The notes below the pieces were generated by a model that did not search any database, was not told the origin of the DNA, and worked only from the letters and a program-made list of their open reading frames with translations. Positions 21,242 to 31,453 of a stretch of DNA of 64,000 nucleotides are shown here, piece after piece. A program made the translations under genes and the position numbers. Origin of the DNA: Capronia americana. Lineage: Eukaryota; Ascomycota; Eurotiomycetes; Chaetothyriales; Herpotrichiellaceae. Each line of letters begins with the position of its first letter. Position 1 is the first letter of the stretch. The stretch spans positions 1,180,093-1,244,092 of the forward strand of contig JADWQD010000009.1 in the NCBI GenBank assembly GCA_016110215.1. The letters are read 5' to 3'.

Positions 21242-23792
21242 ATGTCTGAACGACGCCCATCCTCTAACGGATCACCGGATCTTCCGCCTAGTCCTCGACG
21301 CCCCTCTCAACAGAACAGTCGATCCACGACTCAGCATCTCCCCATCAATCCCAGCCGGTTGCGGGAGACCACAATCATGTCTCCAGAGGACCGCATGGCA
21401 AGGTCGAAGTCAAGTGAAGAGGTGGGCGAGGGCAACAGGTCAAAGCTCCCACAAGCGGCAATAATGATGGACGAAAACACACCTCTCATTGCAGAGCCCG
21501 AACCCGTCGTGGACGAACAGGGGCCTAATGTTCAAGGGCAGATCGATGAACCATCAAACGAAGCGGCCAATGCCCGGACTAGCTTGCTGGGCAATTACCA
21601 TCACAGTCGCTTTTGTGGGCGAAGCAACTGTAACCATGGCACTTTCTCCCCCAGGGCCCCTTCGATCGACAGCGAAAGAAGCACCATCAACTCCTTTGGC
21701 GGACCATACGCAGATGGCATTGCCGAAGATGGCAGTGCACAGGATCCAGTGCGTGGTATACTGGGCGAGGCTATCACCGAATCTTTGACAAACAGCAAGA
21801 GCTTGAGCACTACTCGATGGCTGGCTAGAAGGCACGGAATCAAAAGCCACAGATGGATGTATCTCTCCTACTACTTCCCTGTCATTAAGTGGGTTCCTCA
21901 GTACCGCTGGAGCTGGTTTCAGGGTGATTTGGTTGCGGCACTTACTATGGCCTCTTTCTATATCCCCATGTCGCTCTCATATGCCGCCAATCTCGCCCAC
22001 GTCCCTCCAATCAACGGACTGTATTCGTTCGTCTTCAACCCGCTGATTTACGCGCTTCTTGGCTCGTGCCCACAGATGGTCGTGGGACCAGAAGCAGCTG
22101 GCTCCCTGTTGGTTGGCCAGGTCGTGAAGACATGCATAGCGAAGGGAGAAGCTGGGGACGACGATGCCAGAGTGAATGCTGAGATTGGTGGGGTCGTCAC
22201 CGCAATAGCCGGAGCTGTCATTTTCACGGCCGGCCTCGCACGCCTCGGCTTTCTTGACAGTGTCCTTAGCCGACCGTTCCTACGAGGTTTTATTAGCGCT
22301 ATCGGGTTTGTTATCATTGTCGACCAACTGATCCCGGAGTTGGGACTATCCGAAGTTGCTAAAGAAGAGGGCGGAGTCGCACACGGCAGCAGTGCTCAGA
22401 AAATCATGTTTCTCTTCGGGAACATCAAGAATACCCATACCTTGACGGCTGCAGTATCCTTGGGAGCATTTGTTGTCATCATGGTATTCAGGTAAGCTGG
22501 GAACGCGCCAATCTGTTGGATCGAGCTAACAAATAAGACTTCTGAAACAGCGACTGCAACCCAGATATCCTTCGGTAGCATACTTTCCGGACCGCTTCAT
22601 TGTCGTTGCGCTTTCTGCGGTATTCGCTTGGAGATTTTCCTGGGACCAAAAAGGCCTCGACGTCCTCGGAGACGTCAAGTCATCAACTGGTGGCTCCGGC
22701 ATTCCGTTCCATTGGCCGTTCCAATTCCGAAACATGAAACATATCGACACTGCCTTGAACACTTCGTTCTTGATTGCATTACTAGGCTTTTTTGAATCTT
22801 CGGTAGCAGCCAAAAGTTTGGGTGAAGGGGGTGAACTCAAGCATATGACACTAAGCGCGAACCGCGAATTGATTGCACTGGGCACAGCAAATATTGTGGG
22901 CGGATTCTTCATGGCTCTACCTGCGTTTGGCGGCTATGGAAGAAGCAAAGTTAATGCTTCCACCGGAGGCACGACGCCAATGAGCAGCATTCTGCTGAGT
23001 CTTATCACGCTGATATGCGTGCTGTTTGTGGTACCGTATTTCTACTACCTACCGAAAGGTGTCCTTTCAGCTATGGTCTCGGTCGTTGCCTACTCTCTGA
23101 TTGAGGAATGCCCTCATGATATCAGGTTCTTCTTGAGAATCAGGGGTTGGACTGAGTTGTCGTTGATGACCGTCATCTTTCTGGCAACTGTGTTTTATTC
23201 ACTATCAGTTGGAATGGCATTGGGTATCGGTCTCTCACTGTTATCATTGATTCGGCATGCCACCAAACCCAGGATACAGATCCTTGGCAAAGTACCTGGC
23301 ACTACAAACCAGTTCGAAAACGCGGAACTTACGCCAGAGAATATTGAGTATATCGAGGGTTGTCTGATCGTCAAGATACCGGAGCCCCTCACCTTCGCGA
23401 ACACTGGAGAGCTGAAGAATCGTCTTAGACGGCTGGAGCAGTACGGTACCAATGCGGCTCATCCATCCCTGCCGCGAGTGCGGCACGAAGACAATAACCG
23501 AAACATCATTTTCGACGTTCATGGCGTTACGACCATTGACGGTTCGGGAACGCAAGTCTTCGCGGAAATTGTGCAAGACTATGTGCAGCGGGGCATCCGT
23601 GTCATTTTTTGCCGCCTTCCTCAGAGGCGAAGCAAGGTATTCAAGAGCTTTGAAAGAAGTGGAATTGTAGAATTATGTGGTGGTAGAAGACATTTTGTGG
23701 GTAGCGTTGAGGAGGCATTGAGACTGAGCGAGGCCGAGGACGTCGAAGAGTATTTCAATGAGAGGCTGAATGGTCATCATCACCAGCTTTGA
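21242..23792 (+). CDS. SulP (SLC26) family anion transporter with C-terminal STAS domain (834 aa)
   Basis: Membrane transporter of the sulfate-permease superfamily. Exons 21242-22491 and 22538-23792; the 46-nt intron (GTAAGC, branch-like GCTAAC, acceptor ATAAG) joins VVIMVFR to LLKQRLQPRYPSVAYFPDRF. Start taken at the first ATG of the frame (MSERRPSSN). A 200-residue hydrophilic N terminus contains DENTPLI, an acidic dileucine-type sorting signal, suggesting vacuolar or endosomal placement (inference). The membrane domain opens VIKWVPQYRWSWFQGDLVAALTMA and includes FYIPMSLSYAANLAHVPPINGLYSF and MVVGPEAAGSLLVGQ. The STAS domain is at about 690-815 (IIFDVHGVTTIDGSGTQVFA). The sequence looks closer to the poorly characterised YPR003C-like branch than to plasma-membrane sulfate permeases. 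Substrate unproven. Confidence 0.88.
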
Positions 23793-23949
23793 GCCCGAAT
23801 GGGTGCTGAGTTGTGCTCAAAATCAACAAGTACTTCGAGCCGAAATATCAAAGCTGTAATATCTTCTGAGACGCGACCTTTCTTCACTCACAACACTGCA
23901 CCGCACTTTCCAGCCGTCAGCATACGCGCTGCACGAATTTTTGTTCCCA

Positions 23950-25525
23950 ATGGCCTTGCTCGCCACAACAGCGATCCTGTGTTTGAGCCTCATCACTACT
24001 TCCCTTCCGCAGCCAACCTCCCCTGGCCTTCATCTTCCCTTGTTCCGTCGAGGGGGTCGATTCTCCGTTCATGAGCCGGCGAACCTTACTTACCTCACTC
24101 AGATCCTCAACGATGTCGAGGCGAAGTACGCGCGCACTTATCGTGCAGTTGAAGGAAATCGACTTGTGCGCAGGTGGCGGCAAAGTGAAGAAAAAGATGA
24201 AAATGACCCGGAGGTGATTAGCGTTGCAGGATGTGAGAACAGTTGGTGAGCAAGCATTCCCCTCAAACAATCAGACGCTGTTTGAGGCAGTGACTGAGCT
24301 GATACCGATAGTGGCTCAGGTTCACGCTGCTCGAGGTGGCCAATCCGAAGCAGACGCTCGAGGTTGATATCGACATGCTGAGTCTCGACTTTTACACGGT
24401 TGTCACTACAAGCGCGACGGGCGTGGGCTACAATGCCTCTGCATCCAGGAGCCATGGTGAGACCTGGATGGGTTTGTGTGCGATGCAGAAGTCTGACTCT
24501 TAAGATAGGTTTCAGTGACGATCGTGTGCACGCCATCTGCAAACGCGCCAGTGAAGAGTTGCATTTCTCTGGCATGTTCCCGGCCCGGCTTGACATGCCA
24601 ATCTGTGCGCCATCAAAGTCATCTCGACAAACGCTTGCGAACTCGGGCACTTTGCTCGGACTCGCTCCACATACAGAATCCCTGGCTCGCCTGTCCTCGA
24701 CTCCGTTCCTTTCACAATTGAGAGAGAGAGACCTGGTCAAAAATACGATATGGTCTGCAACACTGCTGGATACTGAGACCGGCGTTCTCAGTCTCGGTGG
24801 TACCATCGCAAAAGAGTTCGAAGAGGCAAAAATACGAGGGGAGCTTGAGCTGAAGCACGTCGGAAACCCTCTGGCAACATCGGATTGGGTGGACGAGCAG
24901 GTTGGCACTCAATTAACGTTTTTGATACCACCAGATGCCCCATGGGACAAACATTTCAAGTGGACCGAGGTGCAGGGGGCGACGGGATGGTGGACGGCGC
25001 TGATGAAGGGCGTCTGGATCAATGGCGCAAAGGTATTAGGGACGGCACACTCTCCAATATTGCTCTAATGTGATCTCTACTCAGGTCCTCAAAAATCAGC
25101 CCGTCATCTTCGACATCAACACGCCCTTCATCCTCGCACCACCAATCGCAGCCAAACGTTTCTACGAATCTATCGGGGGCACAAAGCGCTTACCACCACC
25201 TTACGACAACTTCTTCGCCTTTCCATGCCTGAATCGAGCCAACATCGCTTTCGAAATCGGTGGATGGAACTTTCCTACCATGCATGGCGAGGGCACGTCG
25301 GCGGATGCGCTGTACGGCCCTGCCGGTGGCCGGTTCAGCCTGGGCAAATTGGCCGATGGGACGGGGTATTGTGTGGGTAGCGTTGTGGAGACGAGGATGG
25401 GTCTGCAAAAAAAGTGGATGGAGAGTGGAATGAAGGATCTGTGGGTGCTTGGGGAGCCTTTCTTCAGAGGGTTGGGTGTGGTTTTCGATGTGGAGGAAGG
25501 AAGGGTGGGTGTGAGGACTTACTGA
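23950..25525 (+). CDS. Secreted pepsin-fold (A1) protein with altered catalytic loops (465 aa)
   Basis: Four exons: 23950-24245, 24320-24456, 24509-25032, 25085-25525; introns of 74, 52 and 52 nt, all GT-AG and in phase. N-terminal signal peptide (MALLATTAILCLSLITTSLP), a propeptide-like region, then a two-lobed aspartic-protease fold. Lobe 1: LLEVANPKQTLEVDIDMLSLDFY, where the usual D-T-G-S is D117-M-L-S. Lobe 2: NQPVIFDINTPFILAPP, where D-T-G-T is D329-I-N-T. Surrounding pattern is preserved (GVLSLGG, VWINGAKVLK, LGEPFFRGLGVVFD), so the fold is likely intact. Both Asp are present but both glycines of the psi loops are lost, so ordinary pepsin-like catalysis is doubtful. Could be a pseudo-protease or wall protein. 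Confidence 0.82.
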
Positions 25526-25698
25526 TGAGGCGTGGCCTGCACAAATCATGAGCGGCAGGGAGGACACGGATAAAGACGCAAGGCTGAATGAACGCTACAG
25601 TACTACGAGAGTGGACGCGTGTCATGCGGGCGATGAGCGACTTCACATTCCAACGATAACTGAACTTCCGCCCTTGGACCAATTTTGCTCACGCAAGT

Positions 25699-26845
25699 TC
25701 ACTTACTCTCCTTGACAATCTGCTTCAGCGTCTTCTCATACTCCTCGACTTCTTTGGCACCAACAAGTGTGATGTCTCTCCGTTTACCTTCGAACATGAT
25801 CGTCGGGACAGCATCGACTCCGTTACCGGCTTGTTGCCTGACCATGTTTTTCACGTCCAACATGCCGTCGTTCTTGTCTTCAATGAACGGCTTCGCCTCG
25901 CTTTCAGGGATTCCAGCGTCTGTGGTGGCTTTGAGTAGGGTCTCGTCGGCCGACGGGTGTTTCTCGTTCTCGAAATATTGCGAGTAGAGAGCTGCGCCAG
26001 AATGTAAGAAGAGACGGTAAGCAATTATGTCGAACCACGATGCACCTGTTTCTGCGAAGACTGGGCCTTTGCACTTACAGTTTATGATCTTGTCGGCAAC
26101 TACCGGGCCTTTCTCTTCCTGGAAATGCTGTACGACTCGATGTGCGTCCATTGTGCTGGCCACGGTACCTCCAAACTTGAAGTTTATGCCAGCACTAACA
26201 CCATATGCGGACATCAAAGCAATATACTACCATACGCTTAGCCTTAGAGACATATGTCTCGAATTGCCGGGAGCCCAGGACTGAAGCTGTTGCAGAACAG
26301 GCCGGCTGGCGTAGAAGGCAACCTTACCATTTTCATCTTCTCTTCCGAGTCACCATAGCGACTCTTCTTATACCAGTCATACTTGCTTTCGCCCTCTTTC
26401 GTTGCCTCAGGATAGAGCTGGTACGGGAAGTACTTCACGGTGAAGGTGACATCTTTTGCTTCGTCACTTTCCCGAAACCGTCGGAGCGCTGTCAAGGATC
26501 AGATGGAAGCTCATGTCAGACAACGGGTGGAGGTCTCCAGCAACGATCCACTGCTAATCACACAAGGGCAAACAGACCTTCGTCGAGGCTGCAGACCCGT
26601 GTTTTGAACGTCAGTTACCAACTCAGCAAATGCCACCGAGATGCCTCGCCGGGGCCACGGAGAGCCAGGCGTAAAACCATACCGTCTTTTTGCCAGGTAT
26701 GTCTGTAATACTGTCAGCTCGGTTGCCAACATGAACGACCAGCGCATTGCAAGCCCAACTGAAATTCCAGGACCACGGTCGACGGATGTCTTACCCAAGG
26801 ACAAATCGTATCCAGAGTGAAGGATATTTGTGCGTCGTACGTCAT
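25699..26845 (-). CDS. DsbA/FrnE-like thioredoxin-fold oxidoreductase (227 aa), six exons
   Basis: Exons on the minus strand: 26795-26845, 26683-26702, 26578-26588, 26328-26488, 26079-26226, 25699-25991. The third is an 11-nt microexon that supplies the middle of KRRLDEALRRF. The joined protein starts MTYDAQISFTLDTICPWTYL: the active-site motif is C-P-W-T, so the second Cys of the usual CxxC is replaced by Thr. Next come VKYFPYQLYPEATKEG, the alpha-helical insert (KMKMYIALMSAYGVSAGINF, STMDAHRVVQHFQEEKG, ADKIINSLYSQYFENEKHPS), the cis-Pro region VDAVPTIMFEGKR, and a helical end (YEKTLKQIVKESK). FrnE-type DsbA proteins act in thiol-disulfide or glutathione-linked chemistry; the substrate here is unknown. 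Confidence 0.85.
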
Positions 26846-28256
26846 GGTCTGGTCGGCTCGCTGGCTGCAGGCTTCCGATGGCTGACGAGCAACAATCAAT
26901 GATCCCGAAACCAACTGCAGCGAGTTTTCCAATATGATGCACTTTACGCAGAGGACTGCAGAGACAATCCCACGCTATTGCCTTGAATTTCAATCCGACG
27001 TGGTCCGCAAACTGATGGTCAGTGATGGCCGGCCCAGTGGTGTTGCAGAGGATCTGACAGGCAACGGACTGGACGTCTGATTCTTTGATCCCGACCAAAG
27101 TGCAACCCCGCGATTTGGGCCAGTTGAAGCTGACTGGACCGGTCCGCCGTTTGAGCGATGCGGAGACTGAACGCAGAAGCAACGATTCGAGCAGTCAGTC
27201 ACCACACCGGGATCGCTGTCCGAGTCCTGCAATCAATTGCTCCAACGAACCAGCTCTCGAGCCCACAGCTCATGTTCAGCTTCCACCAAAGACCTGAAGG
27301 AATATTCAGCCCTCAAATCGACCGACTACATGCTATTGGCTGCGCCACCAAGAACGGGGTTCTCGGTCAGCCTCCTGATCAGCGACAAACCCAAAGTCAC
27401 CGGCGTTAGGCGGCGGTGGTGGCGGCGAGGCGGGTCGCTAAGCACAATCGAGACCTGGCTTCAAGCGAGGAATCGACCAGGCTGGTTCGTCCATCCTTCG
27501 GTCGCTAACCCTGCCCCCTGCACCTTTACCCCCAGCGTTGCCGCGGTCACTAACCCACTTCCAGCCTCCAAAACATCCTTGGCGGGCTCCCGTGATGTTT
27601 CACGTTGAACCAGCCCGCTTTCTATTCGTTTTCCACTGACGACAACCTGCCTGTCAACGTCTTTCCCGCCAGCTCCTTTGGGCTCGCCTTCCCGATTCTT
27701 GTTCAACCACCGCCTTTTCCATGGAGTCCTTGTGCAAAGTCTATAGAAATGTGGATCAGAATGCAGGCTGGATGCAGGAGGGAGGTCTTTGGCGGCTGCG
27801 ACTCCCTTGCCGACCCATCCCAGCCTGGCTTGTTCCCCTATCCGATACTCCACTTGCAGGTCGTCCTCAACACGGTGACGCCCTTATGGAGCTCCAATGT
27901 TTATCGATACGGACGCCGATGGGAGGTTTTTGTACACAGCCAGGCTGATCCTGCCTCCTGTACTGAGCAGTAGCTCGGCCGGTGGCCCAATTGAGTTTCC
28001 CAGTCACATCATGGACAGCCTCCCTTGTCGTGCATGACGTGCCTTGCCCTCCTTCACAAAGTATATGAAGTCCCTCCTTGGCCTCGCATTGTTGTTGTTC
28101 TTCAGACATCCTTCACTCAACAAGCCATTCACTACTGTCGCAGACACAGTCCTTCGTTCAAAAGGTCGATCGTCCAATACAAGACCTCACACATTAATCC
28201 AATCACACTCCTCTCCTTACACTAATCTCATACGGAGTACAACACACCTCGACATC
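26846..28256. other. Divergent intergenic region, 1411 bp
   Basis: Between the DsbA-like gene (minus) and the W-x-D-W wall protein (plus), so it should contain both promoters. Open frames at 27085-27973 have no domain signal and unstable composition. Pyrimidine-rich, CA-rich sequence at about 28100-28256 looks like the leader of the wall-protein gene. Confidence 0.5.
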
Positions 28257-29381
28257 ATGAAATCAGCACTCGTCCTGTCGGCGCTTGCAACGCTTGCGGT
28301 CGCAGCTCCTGGCGGTGGCCAAGGAGGCGGCGGCGGCGGTGATCAAGGCTCATGGGGTCAAGGCGGGCAAGGAGGCCAAGGTGGTCAAGGTGGCCCAGGA
28401 GGCAAGGGCGGCCAGAGCGGCGGTGACGATGGAAGTTGGGGAGACTGGTCTGGTCAGGGCGGCAGCCAAGGCGGGCACAATGGCGGCGGTGCTCCCCAAG
28501 GCGGCAATGGAGGTCAGTGGGGTGATTGGTCTTCCAGCGTTCCCGCTCCCCCTCCTGTCCCAGTCACATCGACGACATCCATCCCTCCCCCTCCCCCTCC
28601 AAAGCCCACTACCACAACTCCCGTCCTCCCCGCAACACATTCAAGTTGGTCGGACTGGGTTTCAACGACAACAACACTCCCTCCGCCACCCCCTCCCCCA
28701 GCTCCCACCACATCTCACTGGCAAGATTGGTCTGAAAGCTCAGCATTAACCACAACTACTCCCAAGCCCAGCCCAATTCCCGAGACAACGAGTCACTGGC
28801 AAGATTGGTCGAGTACTAACATCGTTCCTCCAGCCCCTGAATCTTCATGGGGAGATTGGTCTAGCTCAGTACCGCCTGTTCCCGTCGAGACAACATCATG
28901 GGCAGATTGGTCCAGCTCACCTGTCGTTCCGACTGTTCCCACTACAACTTGGGGCGATTGGAGCTCCCCAACCCCCGTTGTTCCTACCGTTCCTACGACG
29001 ACGTGGGGTGACTGGAGTTCCCCAGTTGTCCCGACCGTTCCCACGACAACCTGGGGAGACTGGAGTTCCACCCCCGTTGCTCCCATCCCAGAAACAAGTC
29101 ACTGGGCCGACTGGTCCAGCGCCCCAGCGCCTCCAGCTCCTGCTGCCCCCAGCAGCGTGTGGAACGACTGGTCGTCAAGTGCACCTGCCCCAGTCGTCAC
29201 TCCTCCTACACCCACACCAGCCGCTCCTACGACATCAGTTTGGGCCACCTCGGTCGTTCAATCAACAACACCAGTTGCGCCTGCCGTGAGCCAGTTCACC
29301 GGTGCCGCAGCTCCGATCGCTACCGGGGGAGCCAAGATTGCTGGCGCCGCCGCGGCCATCATGATCGCCGCAATGCTATAG
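28257..29381 (+). CDS. Secreted, probably GPI-anchored wall protein with W-x-D-W repeats (374 aa)
   Basis: Start at 28257 because a clean signal peptide (MKSALVLSALATLAVA, cleavage before APGG) follows; the open frame extends upstream to 28044 but that part looks like leader. Residues about 18-85 are Gly/Gln-rich with few other residue types. From residue 61 there are twelve copies of an aromatic W-x-D-W core followed by S and a Pro/Thr/Val/Ser spacer of 10-25 residues, a composition suited to O-glycosylation. The C terminus, GGAKIAGAAAAIMIAAML, is a GPI-type tail after a small-residue omega-site region (ATGG). I know of no named family for the W-x-D-W repeat. A wall or surface role is inferred from signal peptide, composition and GPI tail. 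Confidence 0.8.
   Translation: MKSALVLSALATLAVAAPGGGQGGGGGGDQGSWGQGGQGGQGGQGGPGGKGGQSGGDDGSWGDWSGQGGSQGGHNGGGAPQGGNGGQWGDWSSSVPAPPPVPVTSTTSIPPPPPPKPTTTTPVLPATHSSWSDWVSTTTTLPPPPPPPAPTTSHWQDWSESSALTTTTPKPSPIPETTSHWQDWSSTNIVPPAPESSWGDWSSSVPPVPVETTSWADWSSSPVVPTVPTTTWGDWSSPTPVVPTVPTTTWGDWSSPVVPTVPTTTWGDWSSTPVAPIPETSHWADWSSAPAPPAPAAPSSVWNDWSSSAPAPVVTPPTPTPAAPTTSVWATSVVQSTTPVAPAVSQFTGAAAPIATGGAKIAGAAAAIMIAAML
28437..29174 (+). repeat. Twelve W-x-D-W coding repeats
   Basis: Cores in order: WGDW, WGDW, WSDW, WQDW, WQDW, WGDW, WADW, WGDW, WGDW, WGDW, WADW, WNDW. Copies 7-10 are the most alike at DNA level, with the shared spacer VVPTVPTTT and a spacing of about 48-54 bp, which suggests recent duplication or unequal crossing-over. 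Confidence 0.85.
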
Positions 29382-31453
29382 CCGAACTGCGGCGAACCCG
29401 TCTTCTCGGAGACATCCCTTCCACTTCGACGGTCACTTCCCTGGCGCGGCTCCTCGGAAATAATCGCGAAAACAAGATCATCATCTTCGGGATTTTGTTT
29501 TTCTCTTCGTCTCTTCAGCATCAACCTTGCCTGCGGGCTAATGACTCTAATGCGAAACACGTCCACGAGACTCATGATCACTCCTTTAGCATGAGATCCG
29601 CAGGACTGGATCCGGATCGGGAACATGGATTGGAAAACGGATTTATCACATGCCATGGGATATGGCCCCTGTAAGAGAATAGACCTTTGAACAGCATTCT
29701 GGATATACGGGATCGGGCGGGGAGGCATCTACTCCGTAGTCCAGTGCGCACATATGCACATTTAGCATAGCAAAAGCTATTAGTTAGTGCAGCACGGCAG
29801 CCCCTCCGACGGGCAAGGCATTCCCAAGAGGAATGCCAACCGATATGAATATGAAAAATTCGCAAAACCAGACTTTCAATAGGGAAAGGACCTACTCGAC
29901 CCGTCTGTCCTGTCCTGCCCTGTCCGCGCTGCTCAGTTTCTACCTCTGATCGCCTCCCAATCCACGAACAGTTCCCGCACGCGAAAAATCGGACACCGCG
30001 GCCTGCCGGGTCGAAGTTGATGAGGATTCCGCGATTCCGCCCGTCAGAACTTCAACTCCTCCTTGCATGCCGGGCCGGATGTCTCAGTTCGCGTGGGACA
30101 ACATGACCGTAGCCAGGTTTCTCCTCTTCCTACTCGTACACGGGAGGAGTATTGAGTACTCGTAGGAGCTACAACATATCCTATGCATTTACAGGCACGA
30201 ATGCATGCAATGGCAGCACCGAATTCGAATAAGGGACGACAACGGTCTTGCAACGTGGCATGGCACTTGTGGTGTTTGCAATTGCGGACTCCTACGAGTA
30301 CGAGCCATGAGGACTCCCTATGAGAAATTACACAACACGAGTTGAACTGGAAGTGTACACTCTACACTCTACTGTAGTCGTCATATCAATGATGGCAGGC
30401 TCTGCTACTCCTACTCGTACATCACTCATACTCATCCGCAGTCCAGGATCGACACGATTCACGACCCTAATACTGTACGAGTCCCTCGTACTGTGACACA
30501 TGACTGATGATCACGGCGGGAAGAGTGATGACTGAGTGACTGAGTGAGTGGATGTCGTTCGTTTCAAGACTCACATTGAAACAACTAACTGTGGTGCATC
30601 CCCCGCAATGACATCTTTGACGCGTTCTCCTTGCTTGTGCTGGTTGTCAAAATGTACTCTTACGGCCATCGTATGTGCCTACGGGAAGCCAGGTGCGGGT
30701 ACTCGTACTGTAAGGAGTAGTACATATGTCCCCTGAACGATGCATACTCGCACTCGGATGTGGATCATTCAGGCCAGATAGGGAAGGTGTGAGCAGGTGG
30801 CCAGGGGTGGCGTAGGCGAACGGGTCAGCCTCGGGTGTCGGAGCCTCGCTCGCTTCGCCCTCCCCTTGCCTCGCCTTTGAACTCCACGTGTAGGATTCAT
30901 CTCACTGAAAGGTCGTCAGATCTTGAGCTGAAACGTGTGTCGAAGGCGAATAGGGATGGCTCGATAGAAGCACGTACTCACCCTCACGATGCCGACTGTG
31001 CAGGTACGTACAGGACGAAGCTCATGCGGCTGTACTCGTAGAATCGATTTTCTTACCACGCGATCTCAGTGAGCTTCTTGAAGGCTTGATTCTAGGATGC
31101 ATGTTGGTGTGGGTTGTTGCCTGGTAGTCAATTCAGATGCGAGCTTAGACTCAGTTAAATCACGGAAAGGTCGAATGAGGGTGCGACATTGTGCTGAAGA
31201 CTACGACTACTGTGTACTCGGTAGAAATTGAGCCACGAGGCTGGGCAACAGCCTCGTTTCGGCAGACCTGCCATGATTTCTCCCGGTCAAAGGCTCCAGT
31301 TCTTCCACCGTCGGGTGCGGCAGTTTGGTTGCTGTCCGCTCTGGTCAACATAGCTTGCTTGTCAAGCATGGCTCATTCACCATAGCGATGGCCTCCTCTG
31401 AGAAGTCAATCGACAGAACGACGTGTCGCCGGCAGCGCGGATCCTAATCACAG
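29382..31453. other. Long intergenic region, 2072 bp
   Basis: No supported gene. It contains the 3' flank of the wall-protein gene, a central stretch rich in TACTCGTA/TACGAGTA octamers (see separate entry), short GAGTGACT-type repeats near 30525-30550, and the IMP2 promoter on its right. Confidence 0.55.
30131..31040. repeat. Cluster of TACTCGTA / TACGAGTA octamers
   Basis: Six exact copies in 910 bp: 30131, 30157, 30293 (as TACGAGTA), 30412, 30700 and 31033, plus many partial forms (TACGAG, CTCGTAC). About two copies in either orientation would be expected by chance in 64 kb. Function unknown: binding-site cluster or remnants of a simple-sequence expansion. Confidence 0.6.

Noticed and set aside
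26511..27182. 223-codon minus-strand frame
   Set aside because: Runs through the introns and 5' exons of the DsbA-like gene; only exons 2 and 3 within it make sense.
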